From: an uncultured Muribaculaceae bacterium | Lineage (GTDB): Bacteria > Bacteroidota > Bacteroidia > Bacteroidales > Muribaculaceae | DNA: 64,000 nucleotides | Assembly: GCA_910578095.1 (NCBI GenBank) | Contig: CAJTOZ010000003.1 | Location: 62,001 to 126,000 of the forward strand | Reading direction: 5' to 3' | In this document: positions 52,884-60,503 of the stretch, one piece after another | How the letters are laid out: each line of letters opens with the position of its first letter | Position numbering within the stretch: the first letter of the stretch is position 1 | Notes under the pieces: model-generated | What the model was told of the DNA's origin: nothing | The model's input: only the letters and a program-made list of their open reading frames with translations | The model's database searches: none | Made by a program: the position numbers and the translations under genes

Positions 52884-54257
52884 TCACGATGTTCCGTGTG
52901 CCGCCCGCCGGGATTTTCCTGCGGACAGTGCACGGGACATCGCTATGACACACAGTGTGAGCAGTTCCGACACCGGTATGGCGAGCCATAGCCCGGGAAT
53001 GCCGAAGAGGCGCGGCAGCAGGATGAATCCCGGAACCATGAATATAATGCCCCGTAGCATCATGTAGGCGATGGACCGTCCGGCCTGCTCGCAGCTCTGG
53101 TAGTAGCCTATGAATGTGATGTTGAGCGCGAATGGCAGTGCGCACAGCCCCAGCAGCGGCAAGCCTGCCGTGGCGATGCCGTAGACGGGGTCGGCTGTGT
53201 CTATGAACACTCCTGCGAGAAGGCCGGAGCCCGTCCACATGGCCGCCGAGATCACTATACCGCAGCCGCAGGCTGTCAGCAGGGCAAGCCTGAGGGCCTG
53301 CCGCACCCTCTGCAGCTGACCGCCTCCGTAGTTGTAGCTGATTATGGGCTGCGACGACTGGGCTACGGCATTGCTGATGGAAAATATGATGGGAAAGAGG
53401 TAGCACCCCACGCTGAATGCCGCCACTCCGGCCTCGCCTATGCAGGATAGGAACATATAGTTGCCGGTGACCATCATCACGCCCATCGCGAGTTCGGCGA
53501 TGAATGTGGCGAATCCTATACGGGCCATATAGCCGATGTTGCGGAGCGATAGCCTGAGCGATTTGAGCGACATGCGCAGGCGGTAGAAACGGAGTTTGCC
53601 GGCGAAAAATATGAAGTAGGACACCACCATCAAGCCGGCCACGATGCAGGAAATGGATGTAGCCATAGATGCCCCCTTGATTCCCATTGCAAGAGGAAAC
53701 ACCATGTACCAGTCGAGAAATATGTTCAGCACGGCGGCCACAATCTGCACGCTCATGGCATAGCGTGGAGAGCCGTCGAGGCGAATGAGCATCATTCCGG
53801 CACACTGCAGGTAAAAGAACACGAGGCCCGGCAGGAGCCACAGCAGATAGTCGGTGGCGAGTGTCTCCAGAGCCGGGCTGCACCCGAGCATATATAGCAG
53901 GGGGCGGGTGAACAGCAGCGATGCGAGTACGATCAGGCCGAAGATTATGGCACCGGCTATGTAGGCCTGTGTCATTATTATTCTCGCAGCCTTCACATTT
54001 CCCTCAGCGAGGCGTATTCCGCCGATAACGGAGGCTCCAATGCCGAACATCAGTCCCACTCCGGTGCATATCAGGAAAAGCGGAGCCACGATGTTGATAG
54101 CGGCAAGGGCTTCGCTGCCTACTCCGTGGCCCACAAACATACCGTCGCAGATATTGAGCGCGGAATTGAACACCATGCCTATGAGCGTGGGGAAAAACAT
54201 GGCGCGGAACAGGGTGTTGATTTTTCCGTTTCCAAAGTCGAGTTTGTCTCTTTCCAT
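52884..54257 (-). CDS. MATE-family multidrug/metabolite exporter
   Basis: 457 residues from ATG 54257 (MERDKLDFGNGKINTLF); the frame continues upstream, but the promoter -7 element at 54290-54297 lies inside that extension. About twelve hydrophobic spans in two bundles, with family features such as FPTLIGMVFNSALNICDGMFVGHGVGSEALAAINIV in the first bundle and YNYGGGQLQRVRQALRLALL in the second. MATE proteins export cationic compounds or metabolites using Na+ or H+ gradients. It is divergent from an AraC-type regulator, a common arrangement for inducible efflux. Confidence 0.92.
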   Translation of the reverse strand: MERDKLDFGNGKINTLFRAMFFPTLIGMVFNSALNICDGMFVGHGVGSEALAAINIVAPLFLICTGVGLMFGIGASVIGGIRLAEGNVKAARIIMTQAYIAGAIIFGLIVLASLLFTRPLLYMLGCSPALETLATDYLLWLLPGLVFFYLQCAGMMLIRLDGSPRYAMSVQIVAAVLNIFLDWYMVFPLAMGIKGASMATSISCIVAGLMVVSYFIFFAGKLRFYRLRMSLKSLRLSLRNIGYMARIGFATFIAELAMGVMMVTGNYMFLSCIGEAGVAAFSVGCYLFPIIFSISNAVAQSSQPIISYNYGGGQLQRVRQALRLALLTACGCGIVISAAMWTGSGLLAGVFIDTADPVYGIATAGLPLLGLCALPFALNITFIGYYQSCEQAGRSIAYMMLRGIIFMVPGFILLPRLFGIPGLWLAIPVSELLTLCVIAMSRALSAGKSRRAAHGTS

Positions 54258-54289
54258 ATGTCGGCGGGGTTGATTTTGTGCTGAGGGTG

Positions 54290-54297
54290 CAAAGTTA
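54290..54297 (-). promoter_or_regulatory. -7 promoter element of the MATE gene
   Basis: TAACTTTG on the minus strand matches TAnnTTTG, 32 bp upstream of the MATE ATG. Confidence 0.6.
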
Positions 54298-54385
54298 GCA
54301 AGAGTATCGGAGTTATGGATGGTGTAAATCCATACAATCATGGTACTTTTTATAACTATAGTGGTGCAATGCCCGGAAATATCCG

Positions 54386-54393
54386 TAATTTTG
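54386..54393 (+). promoter_or_regulatory. -7 promoter element of the divergent AraC-family gene
   Basis: TAATTTTG matches TAnnTTTG and lies 13 bp before the ATG at 54407, predicting a very short leader. Confidence 0.5.
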
Positions 54394-54406
54394 CGCAAAA
54401 TTGATA

Positions 54407-55261
54407 ATGAATATGGGAGCGACAGATTCAAGGGAAGCGTGGCGCATCGCTACCGGCACGACAGCCGGAGAGGGATGGAGGCAGGGCCATCCGCTGCATG
54501 TGGCCGGCTGCATGGTGATGCTGTGTAGGCGCGGAAGTGCCGGGATTACGATAAATTCCCGCCGATACAGAATCACTGCGGGATGCATGGTCTACATCGT
54601 TTTTGATATGGTGGCCGTTCCGTCCGGTGTTTCGGATGATTTCGAGGCTTGCTTTCTGTCTGTCGATTTTGACACCACGCAGGATGTTTTCTTTCTTGTG
54701 ACATCCAATAGGTTCTGGGATTTTGTGTACAGATATCCGGTGTTTAAGTTGCGCCGTCCTTTCTATGACGTCACGGACCGGTGGTTCGGTCTGCTCGGTT
54801 GGATAGCCGGCCACTGCTCGGAAGCCACTGCGGAAAAGGCGTTGCGGAATGAGACAGAAAATTTCATGCTGGTGATGGCGGAGCAGGTGGAGACACACCT
54901 GGGGACGCTGGGAGCAAATCCTCCGAAAAACAGGGCGTGGGCGCTTGTCAACGAGTTTATAGGATTGCTGAACCGATACTGCACGCGCCGGCATGATGTG
55001 GCATTCTATGCCGGAAAACTAAACATTACCCCAAATTATCTGAATATCATAGTGAGGAAGAATATCGGCACAACGGCAAAAGAGCAGATAAATGTGCAGC
55101 TGGGGCTGGTGGTCAAGATGCTTCTCGACACTACGGACCTCACAGTGAAAGAGATTGCGGAGCGGCTGCATTACGACGATCCGTCGTATCTGTGCCGCAT
55201 ATTCAGGAAGCAGACCGGCCTTTCGCCCATCAATTACAGAAATAAGCTGCGTAGCCTCTGA
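54407..55261 (+). CDS. AraC-family transcriptional regulator
   Basis: 284 residues from ATG 54407; an in-frame TTG at 54401 and ATG at 54413 are alternatives. The N-terminal ~150 residues form a cupin-like sensor (GCMVMLCRRGSAGITINSRRYRI). The C-terminal ~100 residues are the AraC DNA-binding domain: RRHDVAFYAGKLNITPNYLNIIVRKNIG, then TVKEIAERLHYDDPSYLCRIFRKQTGLSPINYRNK. It is divergent from the MATE exporter, with facing promoters about 90 bp apart, and most simply controls it. A strong hairpin follows the stop (55288-55324). Confidence 0.9.
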   Translation: MNMGATDSREAWRIATGTTAGEGWRQGHPLHVAGCMVMLCRRGSAGITINSRRYRITAGCMVYIVFDMVAVPSGVSDDFEACFLSVDFDTTQDVFFLVTSNRFWDFVYRYPVFKLRRPFYDVTDRWFGLLGWIAGHCSEATAEKALRNETENFMLVMAEQVETHLGTLGANPPKNRAWALVNEFIGLLNRYCTRRHDVAFYAGKLNITPNYLNIIVRKNIGTTAKEQINVQLGLVVKMLLDTTDLTVKEIAERLHYDDPSYLCRIFRKQTGLSPINYRNKLRSL

Positions 55262-55271
55262 ACGCCCGCAG

Positions 55272-55324
55272 GCACGCGGTAAAGCGTGCAGGCCGCGCGA
55301 CCGTTAGGGCGGTCGGCGGCCTGC
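55272..55324. terminator. Compound hairpin between convergent AraC and rubrerythrin genes
   Basis: A first hairpin GCACGC/GCGTGC (55272-55277, 55284-55289) partly overlaps a stronger one: GCAGGCCGC (55288-55296) pairs with 55316-55324, and inside it CGACCG pairs with CGGTCG around TTAGGG. No T-run follows, but its position between convergent genes suggests transcript-end formation. Confidence 0.5.
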
Positions 55325-55361
55325 AGTAGAGCAGTGGCCCGGAGGCCATAGCAGCGGGTGT

Positions 55362-55904
55362 TCAATAATTGGTGGCTTCGATCTCGAAGAAGCTCTGGGG
55401 ATGTGCGCACACAGGGCATGCGCCGGGAGCCTTCTTTCCGATGACGATGTGGCCGCAGTTGCGGCAGATCCATACGGTATCGCCCTCGCGGGAGAACACG
55501 ATGCCATCCTCTATGTTTTGAAGCAGACGGCGGTAGCGCTCCTCGTGGTGGCGCTCAATGGCGGCTACGGCGCGGAAGCGGCTCGCTATCTGCGTGAAGC
55601 CTTCTTCTTCGGCCTCGGCTGCCATGCGGTCGTACATGTCGGTCCACTCGTAGTTCTCGCCTTCGGCTGCATCGCGGAGATTGGTCATAGTGTCGGGCAC
55701 GTCACCGCCGTGGAGATACTTGAACCACAGTTTTGCGTGTTCTTTTTCGTTTTGTGCTGTTTCCTCAAATATGGCGGCTATCTGCTCGAAGCCTTCCTTG
55801 CGTGCTTTCGATGCGTAGTAGGAGTATTTATTGCGTGCCTGCGATTCGCCGGCGAAAGCTTCCATGAGGTTTTTCTCGGTTTTTGTTCCTTTAAGTTCTT
55901 TCAT
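55362..55904 (-). CDS. rbr: Rubrerythrin
   Basis: 180 residues. Rubrerythrin reduces hydrogen peroxide to water in anaerobes. Residues 1-140 are the ferritin-like diiron domain with glutamate ligands in AFAGESQARNKY, FEETAQNEKEHAKLWF and IERHHEERY. Residues ~145-180 are the rubredoxin-type iron site with two Cys knuckles, CRNCGH and CPVCAH. It lies 29 bp downstream of the Fur/PerR regulator and is very likely co-transcribed and peroxide-induced. Confidence 0.96.
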   Translation of the reverse strand: MKELKGTKTEKNLMEAFAGESQARNKYSYYASKARKEGFEQIAAIFEETAQNEKEHAKLWFKYLHGGDVPDTMTNLRDAAEGENYEWTDMYDRMAAEAEEEGFTQIASRFRAVAAIERHHEERYRRLLQNIEDGIVFSREGDTVWICRNCGHIVIGKKAPGACPVCAHPQSFFEIEATNY

Positions 55905-55933
55905 ATTCTATTGGTTAAGAGGGTTGTTGTGCA

Positions 55934-56365
55934 TTATGCAGGATGCGCTGCGGAGCATTCCGGGCAAATGCCGGCGAAGTACAGGTCGGTGGCTTCGACA
56001 GTGAATCCCGGCCGCACCACGTGTTCGAGTCCGGATGGCAGTTCCATGTCGTAGATCTTGCCGCAGCATGTGCATCTGAAGTGGCTGTGGGGTGTCTGTA
56101 GCGCCAGGTCGTAGCGGGTGGAAGCGCTTTCTATGTCCAGCTCCCGCAGTACTCCGGCCTCGACAAGGGTGTGAAGCGAATTGTACACCGTGGTCCTCGA
56201 TACGGATGGAAACACCACTGCGATGGCGTTGAAAACTTCGTCGGCGGTGGGGTGGGTACCGTTGTTGGCCACGTATTCAAGCACCGCGATGCGATGGACC
56301 GACGGTCGCACGTTGTAGTGGCGGAGTGTTTGTATCAGTTGGGCACTGTTCAGCATGGCTTCCAT
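55934..56365 (-). CDS. perR: Fur/PerR-family peroxide-type repressor
   Basis: 143 residues from ATG 56365; a TTG at 56374 could add three residues. Fur-family winged helix in residues ~10-85 (NVRPSVHRIAVLEYVANNGTHPTADEVFNA, SRTTVYNSLHTLVEAGVLREL), then the dimerisation domain with metal-binding HSHFRCTCCGKIYD and the second zinc pair GICPEC. I assign PerR rather than Fur because the gene pairs with rubrerythrin and its own promoter region holds a near-consensus PerR box (56384-56398). PerR senses peroxide by metal-catalysed histidine oxidation. Confidence 0.85.
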   Translation of the reverse strand: MEAMLNSAQLIQTLRHYNVRPSVHRIAVLEYVANNGTHPTADEVFNAIAVVFPSVSRTTVYNSLHTLVEAGVLRELDIESASTRYDLALQTPHSHFRCTCCGKIYDMELPSGLEHVVRPGFTVEATDLYFAGICPECSAAHPA

Positions 56366-56383
56366 ATTCGGCAATTAACATAG

Positions 56384-56398
56384 TTGTAACGATTATAA
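56384..56398. promoter_or_regulatory. PerR box
   Basis: TTGTAACGATTATAA matches the B. subtilis PerR box TTATAATnATTATAA at 12 of 14 specified positions and lies 19 bp upstream of the perR ATG. It implies autoregulation of perR-rbr. The rest of the gap to 56487 is AT-rich, with one weak AACTCAA/TTGAGTT hairpin (56425-56448). Confidence 0.65.
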
Positions 56399-56487
56399 AA
56401 TTAGTAATAGATACAATAATAGCAAACTCAAAATTGTTAAATTGAGTTAAATATACTTCATTAAGTATTGTTGGGATAGCTTTTACA

Positions 56488-57468
56488 TTACCGTTTCACG
56501 TCCCATTCGGACAGGATAGCCTTGAAATCGGCAATCATCAGGGGAAAGTCGTAGCATAGCTTAGGCGCCAGCCGCTCTGCGGTGTGCTCGACTGCGTGCA
56601 GGAGATATTCGCTCAGCAGATGTTTCTGGCGTTGCAGCGTCTGTTGGCTGAACTCCTTTTCCAGCACTATTCCCACGCGTGCGGTACCGGTGGCCTTGCG
56701 GAAGGGGCCGTAGGTGAAGCGGTTTCTCAGATAGTAGCCGTTGTCTTCGATCTCTTTTTGCGTGTACATCTCGAGCAGCCGGGCGTGGCAGTCCTTGGGT
56801 TTCAGTTTCCATGCTTCGTCGGCAATGATATAGTTGGTTTTGCAGTGATAGTTGTCGTAGAAACTGAACGAGATGTTAAGCCGGATTGCGTCTACATCGC
56901 TGCCGTAGAGCATGGGGCGCATGCGCCGGTTGAGGGCCGGCGTCAGTTCCTTCTCCAAGCTTTCTATCAGAGGACGCGAGGTTTCGTAGCAATTGGCGAG
57001 GCCGCGTGTGATGCGTATGGGGTTTTTAGGTATCCAGTTGCGCTGGCTGCGGAGCGCCACATTCTGCGTCGGGCCGAAGGCTGCGGCACCGGCCACCGGA
57101 ACAGCGCCGCCACATCCGGCAGGGTCGTGAAAGAAAGAGCGGCCGAGGTCTATGGCCACGCCATCCTTGCGCACGGACCACACGGCGTCCATGAACAGCG
57201 GCCTGGCATCGCGATTTAGAAAATACGTGTTAGGATTGCCGTTGAAATACACCCCTCTCGTCGCTTCCACCGGTTCGTGGTCGCCCCAGCCTGTGATGGC
57301 GAGAGCCTCGCATATTCTTACGGCCTCGTTCCATTCCGTGGCATTGCTGTAGCGGGAGTGTTCCAGAAACATGGCGTACAGGCGCTCACGCGTGATGCTG
57401 ATGTCCGGTAGCTCCATCAGGAACATCCGCAGCTCTTCTATACCGGATATCTCAAATATTTTGTTCAT
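56488..57468 (-). CDS. Unrecognised protein in the adenylation-domain cluster
   Basis: 326 residues, soluble, no signal peptide or membrane span. I do not recognise a family. Visible features: an acidic helical N-terminus (SGIEELRMFLMELPDISITRERLYAMFLEHSRY), a mid region rich in aromatic residues (GVYFNGNPNTYFLNRDARPLF, SFFHDPAGCGGAVPVAG), a basic segment (RSQRNWIPKNPIRITRG) and the run NISFSFYDNYHCKTNYIIADEAW around residue 205. It is last of four minus-strand genes with an esterase, a GNAT protein and an amino-acid-type adenylation enzyme, 79 bp after the esterase. It may be the enzyme or carrier that uses the activated acyl group, but this is only inference. Confidence 0.75.
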   Translation of the reverse strand: MNKIFEISGIEELRMFLMELPDISITRERLYAMFLEHSRYSNATEWNEAVRICEALAITGWGDHEPVEATRGVYFNGNPNTYFLNRDARPLFMDAVWSVRKDGVAIDLGRSFFHDPAGCGGAVPVAGAAAFGPTQNVALRSQRNWIPKNPIRITRGLANCYETSRPLIESLEKELTPALNRRMRPMLYGSDVDAIRLNISFSFYDNYHCKTNYIIADEAWKLKPKDCHARLLEMYTQKEIEDNGYYLRNRFTYGPFRKATGTARVGIVLEKEFSQQTLQRQKHLLSEYLLHAVEHTAERLAPKLCYDFPLMIADFKAILSEWDVKR

Positions 57469-57547
57469 CGGCTATCAAGGATAGGGATTCTTACCCGGCT
57501 GCGAAGATACGAAATTCCGCGGAATTCCTGTATCGGCTGCGGCTGCG

Positions 57548-58243
57548 TCACCGGAGCTCCGTGTTGCCGCCAGAGCCGTAGATGTGTGACAGGGCCATGT
57601 CGAGTCTACGGAGGGGGTATTGATAGTGGTTTCCTTCAACAGTCTTGTATGTGATGCGCACACCTTGCCTCCGGAGGTAGTCGACGATTTCGCCGGTGCA
57701 TTTTCCCACAGTGGCGAATATCGGGTTTCTCGACCGTGGTTCCGCTTCGCCGAGCAGCATGAAGCACAGGCCGGTTTTGTCGGTGAACGGTTGTTGCGAT
57801 ACCCACTGCACGAAGTCCTCGTACCAAAAAGACCCTGAGAGTGTGGCGATATTCCGGAAAAAATCGCTTTGCGGCCATTGCCATAGTGCGAACAGTCCGG
57901 AGAGCGAGACACCTATCAGAGTGCGCTCGGGTGCCGCGTCCAAATCCATGCTGTGCTCGATGGACGGTATCACTATCTCGGTGAGCCTGTTGAAAAATTC
58001 GCCGGCGCCGCCCTTGAATGCCGGCGAGCCTTCTGGCACTCCGGGTGCCTTCCAGGGTGTAAGGTCGTTGTCCCAGTCCATGCCCGATATCACGACTATG
58101 GAGCTGCGGTATCGTTCGGACGCCTGAGCTATCCAGCTGTCCATAGCCTCCAGGGGGTAGAGCACATATGCCACTCTGCCGGAGCCGGGCCGGCTGAAGC
58201 AGGTGCAGGTAAGATTGCCGAAAGGTATTTTCTTAATTTCCAT
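57548..58243 (-). CDS. Alpha/beta-hydrolase (enterochelin-esterase-like)
   Basis: 231 residues, no signal peptide. The fold is suggested by RVAYVLYPLEAMDSWIAQASERYRSSIVVISGMDWDNDL (strand-turn region) and by the nucleophile elbow RTLIGVSLSGLFALW (~109-123), Ser in GVSLSG. An acidic residue could lie in LLGEAEPRSRN and the catalytic histidine in VEGNHYQYPLRR near the C-terminus. The layout resembles the esterase family that includes Fes/IroE and S-formylglutathione hydrolase. It overlaps the upstream GNAT gene by 11 bp, so it belongs to the adenylation cluster and could release or trim its product. Confidence 0.8.
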   Translation of the reverse strand: MEIKKIPFGNLTCTCFSRPGSGRVAYVLYPLEAMDSWIAQASERYRSSIVVISGMDWDNDLTPWKAPGVPEGSPAFKGGAGEFFNRLTEIVIPSIEHSMDLDAAPERTLIGVSLSGLFALWQWPQSDFFRNIATLSGSFWYEDFVQWVSQQPFTDKTGLCFMLLGEAEPRSRNPIFATVGKCTGEIVDYLRRQGVRITYKTVEGNHYQYPLRRLDMALSHIYGSGGNTELR

Positions 58244-58679
58244 ACGTCAGCATGTTTTTCATTTCACGGAATCCGATGGCGGTGTAGACGCCACGGCCCA
58301 TATCGGTTGTCTCAAGATATATTTTTCCGCACCCCTGCGCTTCTCCATCGGCTATCAATCTGGCGAGCAGTTCTGTGGCGATACCTTTGTGCCTGAATTC
58401 CGGCCGCACGTACACATTCATGATGTAGCCGCAGCGTCCCCGGGGGTTGTCGGGAGAGGGCATCTCGTCGTAGAGGCAGATGGCTGCGCATCCGGCATCC
58501 CTGCCATCGCATGTTGCGACATAGGCTATATGCGTTCCGTCGCCAATGTGTTTCTGGAAGAACCGGCGGTTGGCGGCCAAGACCTCATCGTCGGGAGCGG
58601 TGCCAAACACACTGCGCAGCACCTCTGCGCGCCAAGCCATCAGTGTGGCGGTGTCTGTGATGCGTGTCAGGGCGGTCAT
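58233..58679 (-). CDS. GNAT-family N-acetyltransferase in the adenylation cluster
   Basis: 148 residues. GNAT motif A is clear: CGYIMNVYVRPEFRHKGIATELLARLIADGEAQGCGKIYLETTDMGRGVYTAIGFREMKNML, with the acetyl-CoA loop RHKGIA near residue 100. It overlaps the adenylation-domain gene by 4 bp (ATGA) and the esterase by 11 bp, which indicates translational coupling. It probably acetylates the amine of the product or of an amino-acid substrate; the substrate is not predictable from sequence. Confidence 0.86.
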   Translation of the reverse strand: MTALTRITDTATLMAWRAEVLRSVFGTAPDDEVLAANRRFFQKHIGDGTHIAYVATCDGRDAGCAAICLYDEMPSPDNPRGRCGYIMNVYVRPEFRHKGIATELLARLIADGEAQGCGKIYLETTDMGRGVYTAIGFREMKNMLTYGN

Positions 58680-60115
58680 AGGCTCCCCTCCTTCAGTACC
58701 ACCGGAAGCGCCTCCACATCGACTTTGCCATGCCGGTTGAGCGGGATGTCCTTTACGGCCACGAAGAACTCCGGCACCATAAAATCGGCGAGTTCAGAGT
58801 TTAGCCATGATTTTATCGCGTGCAAGGAATATTCCCTGCCTGCAGGTATGAAATAGGCCACAAGGTAGGGCAGACCATTTTCGTCGGTAAACGGGCGTAC
58901 GATCCCACGCTCCACTTCCGGCGATTCGTTGAGCACGTTTTCCACTTCTTCCGGCTCCACGCGGCGTCCGAGGATCATCACCTGATCGTCCTTGCGATGG
59001 AGAAACACCAGATTTCCGTCGGGCATGAAATAGCCCATGTCGCCGCTGCGGTAGAAACGGGTGCCGTCGGCCAAGGCGACAAAATTGTTTTGCTCGGGCG
59101 GATTGCCGATGTAGCCCCGGGCCACTCCCCGGCCAAAGATACATATCTCTCCGGTTTTGCCTGGCGGGAGCTCCCGGAGTCCGGGGTCCATGATTTTCAC
59201 TTCCACGCCTTTCACGGGCTTTCCTATGGAAAATGTGCCATCGGGCAGGGGAGCGGAGTTGTCGCATCTGTAGTAGCTTGCGCACACGGTGGTTTCGGAG
59301 GGGCCGTAGGTGTTGTAGATCATCGGTCCCATGTGGCGCAGCCGGTCAATATAGGCCTCGCGGAGAATATCGCCCCCGCTTATGAGCAGCCTCAACGAAG
59401 CCGGCAGGGCCTGCAGCTTGTTCATTTCGGCGAGCAGATACGGAAAACCACTGATTTGGGTGATGCTGTGCCTTGCTACAAAGTTCATCAGTCCTGATAT
59501 GCCGCCTGCCATCACCTCTGCCGATGGTATGGCAAGTGCGGCTCCGTTCAGAAGTGTGGTGAACACCTCTTCAACGAATATATCGAATGAGCTCACCGAG
59601 TATTGCAGCATGATATCGCCGGCGCCGGTATGGAATTCGGCCTCGAAAGCTTCGGCATAGTTGACCACACTATGGTTCTCCACTACGACGCCTTTCGGGC
59701 GCCCGGTAGTGCCGGATGTATATAGCACGTAGGCCGGGCTCTCCGGCGTGGACTTGTCGCAGGCTATGGCTTCTCCCGGCATCAGGTCGCGGCAGAAGTC
59801 GTCGTCGATTATGAGTTTCGCACCCGTTTGTGCCATCATGTACCTGCGGCGCCCCTCAGGCAGCGACTTTTCAGCCGGCACATAGGCCGCGCCGCTTTTC
59901 AGCACGGCAAGCATCGCCGCTATCATTTCGGCGCTGTGTGTCATCACAATGCCGATAAAACGGTGCTTTTCTCCTTGAAATTTTCTTAGTATGGCATCGG
60001 CCATGGCATCGAGGTCGGCATAGGAGAGGCTACGGTTGTCCTCGATTATGGCAACTGCGGCAGGGTTCTTTAACGCTTGGTCCCTGAATCTGCTGTATAT
60101 TGTATTTCGGGTCAT
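58676..60115 (-). CDS. Free-standing NRPS-type adenylation (AMP-binding) enzyme
   Basis: 479 residues, one complete adenylation domain without carrier or condensation domain. Core motifs run in order: A2-like LKSGAAYVPAEKSLP, A3 YVLYTSGTTGRPKGVVVEN (~130-148), A4 SSFDIFVEEVFTTLLNGA, A5 NTYGPSETTVC, A7 RSGDMGYF, A8 LGRRVEPEEVENVL and A10 PLNRHGKVDVEAL with the catalytic Lys. The Asp in FDIF corresponds to the Asp235 of GrsA that binds the alpha-amino group, so an alpha-amino acid substrate is likely. No phosphopantetheine carrier gene is nearby. First of a four-gene overlapping cluster. Confidence 0.9.
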   Translation of the reverse strand: MTRNTIYSRFRDQALKNPAAVAIIEDNRSLSYADLDAMADAILRKFQGEKHRFIGIVMTHSAEMIAAMLAVLKSGAAYVPAEKSLPEGRRRYMMAQTGAKLIIDDDFCRDLMPGEAIACDKSTPESPAYVLYTSGTTGRPKGVVVENHSVVNYAEAFEAEFHTGAGDIMLQYSVSSFDIFVEEVFTTLLNGAALAIPSAEVMAGGISGLMNFVARHSITQISGFPYLLAEMNKLQALPASLRLLISGGDILREAYIDRLRHMGPMIYNTYGPSETTVCASYYRCDNSAPLPDGTFSIGKPVKGVEVKIMDPGLRELPPGKTGEICIFGRGVARGYIGNPPEQNNFVALADGTRFYRSGDMGYFMPDGNLVFLHRKDDQVMILGRRVEPEEVENVLNESPEVERGIVRPFTDENGLPYLVAYFIPAGREYSLHAIKSWLNSELADFMVPEFFVAVKDIPLNRHGKVDVEALPVVLKEGSL

Positions 60116-60375
60116 ATATAATACAACATATTTCAGGCCCTAAAGTGCGAAGGCCTTTCGCGGTTGGATGAGCGGCCTGACAAAGCCTTTGACAGCAATT
60201 ATATAGCCGTTAGATTGGCACAAGTGGAAATGTCGGTGCATAAATCATCGCAGGTTTTTTGTGCTTTTGTGCCACGCAATGGTAACAGCCTAATTTTATG
60301 GCTTGAAAATACTTGAAATCCAATTGCTCAATGCAGATTAAGCCGCCTTTAGAGCCGATATATCAGAAAATACAG

Positions 60376-60383
60376 TATCTTTG
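60376..60383 (+). promoter_or_regulatory. -7 promoter element upstream of the Abi-like gene
   Basis: TATCTTTG matches TAnnTTTG. Transcription from here would give a leader of about 115 nt carrying the hairpin at 60402-60432 and a second small hairpin ACTACA/TGTAGT (60440-60458) followed by a T-run. The -33 element is weak. Confidence 0.5.
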
Positions 60384-60391
60384 CCGTATAA

Positions 60392-60438
60392 AAAAACAAA
60401 ACCCGATAGCTTGATATACAGGGGCTACCGGGGATCAA
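60392..60438 (-). ncRNA. Candidate ~45-nt small RNA divergent from the Abi-like gene
   Basis: On the minus strand a full promoter (60475-60444) is followed by the stem CCCGGTAGC (60432-60424) / GCTATCGGG (60410-60402), 9 bp with one G-U pair, then TTTTGTTTTTTT, a good intrinsic terminator. On the plus strand the same stem has an A-C mismatch, so the minus RNA pairs better. A terminator in a divergent gap with no gene reading into it argues for a small RNA. TTGAT/ATCAA offers a competing pairing. The opposite-strand reading as a leader of the Abi gene remains possible. Confidence 0.4.
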
Positions 60439-60443
60439 CACTA

Positions 60444-60475
60444 CAAAGGTAATGTAGTTTTTCTAATAAAACAAA
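60444..60475 (-). promoter_or_regulatory. Complete minus-strand promoter inside the Abi upstream region
   Basis: TTTG (60475-60472), 20 bp, TACCTTTG (60451-60444) on the minus strand: a full Bacteroidetes promoter match. A hairpin with a T-run begins about 6 nt after the predicted start, so it would make a very short RNA rather than feed the adenylation cluster 330 bp away. Confidence 0.6.
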
Positions 60476-60503
60476 TTTCAGAATAAGAAAGTTATTTAAA
60501 ATC

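Larger units (their letters stand above)
60116..60503. other. Divergent intergenic region with opposing promoters and a hairpin
   Basis: 388 bp without a coding gene, AT-rich in its right half. It separates the adenylation cluster (minus) from the Abi-like gene (plus) and contains the promoter and RNA-like elements listed separately at 60376-60475. Between 60116 and 60370 I see only a minor GCGAA/TTCGC hairpin near 60148-60162 and an AGCC/GGCT hairpin near 60289-60304. Confidence 0.6.

Noticed and set aside
57475..57912. Possible carrier-protein gene near the adenylation cluster
   Set aside because: The open frame there is the shadow of the esterase gene; no phosphopantetheine-type DSL motif was found on either strand in or near the cluster.
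60402..60438. H-type pseudoknot combining the 9-bp stem with TTGAT/ATCAA
   Set aside because: The connecting loops (1 and 0 nt) are too short to span the helices, so the two pairings can only be alternatives.
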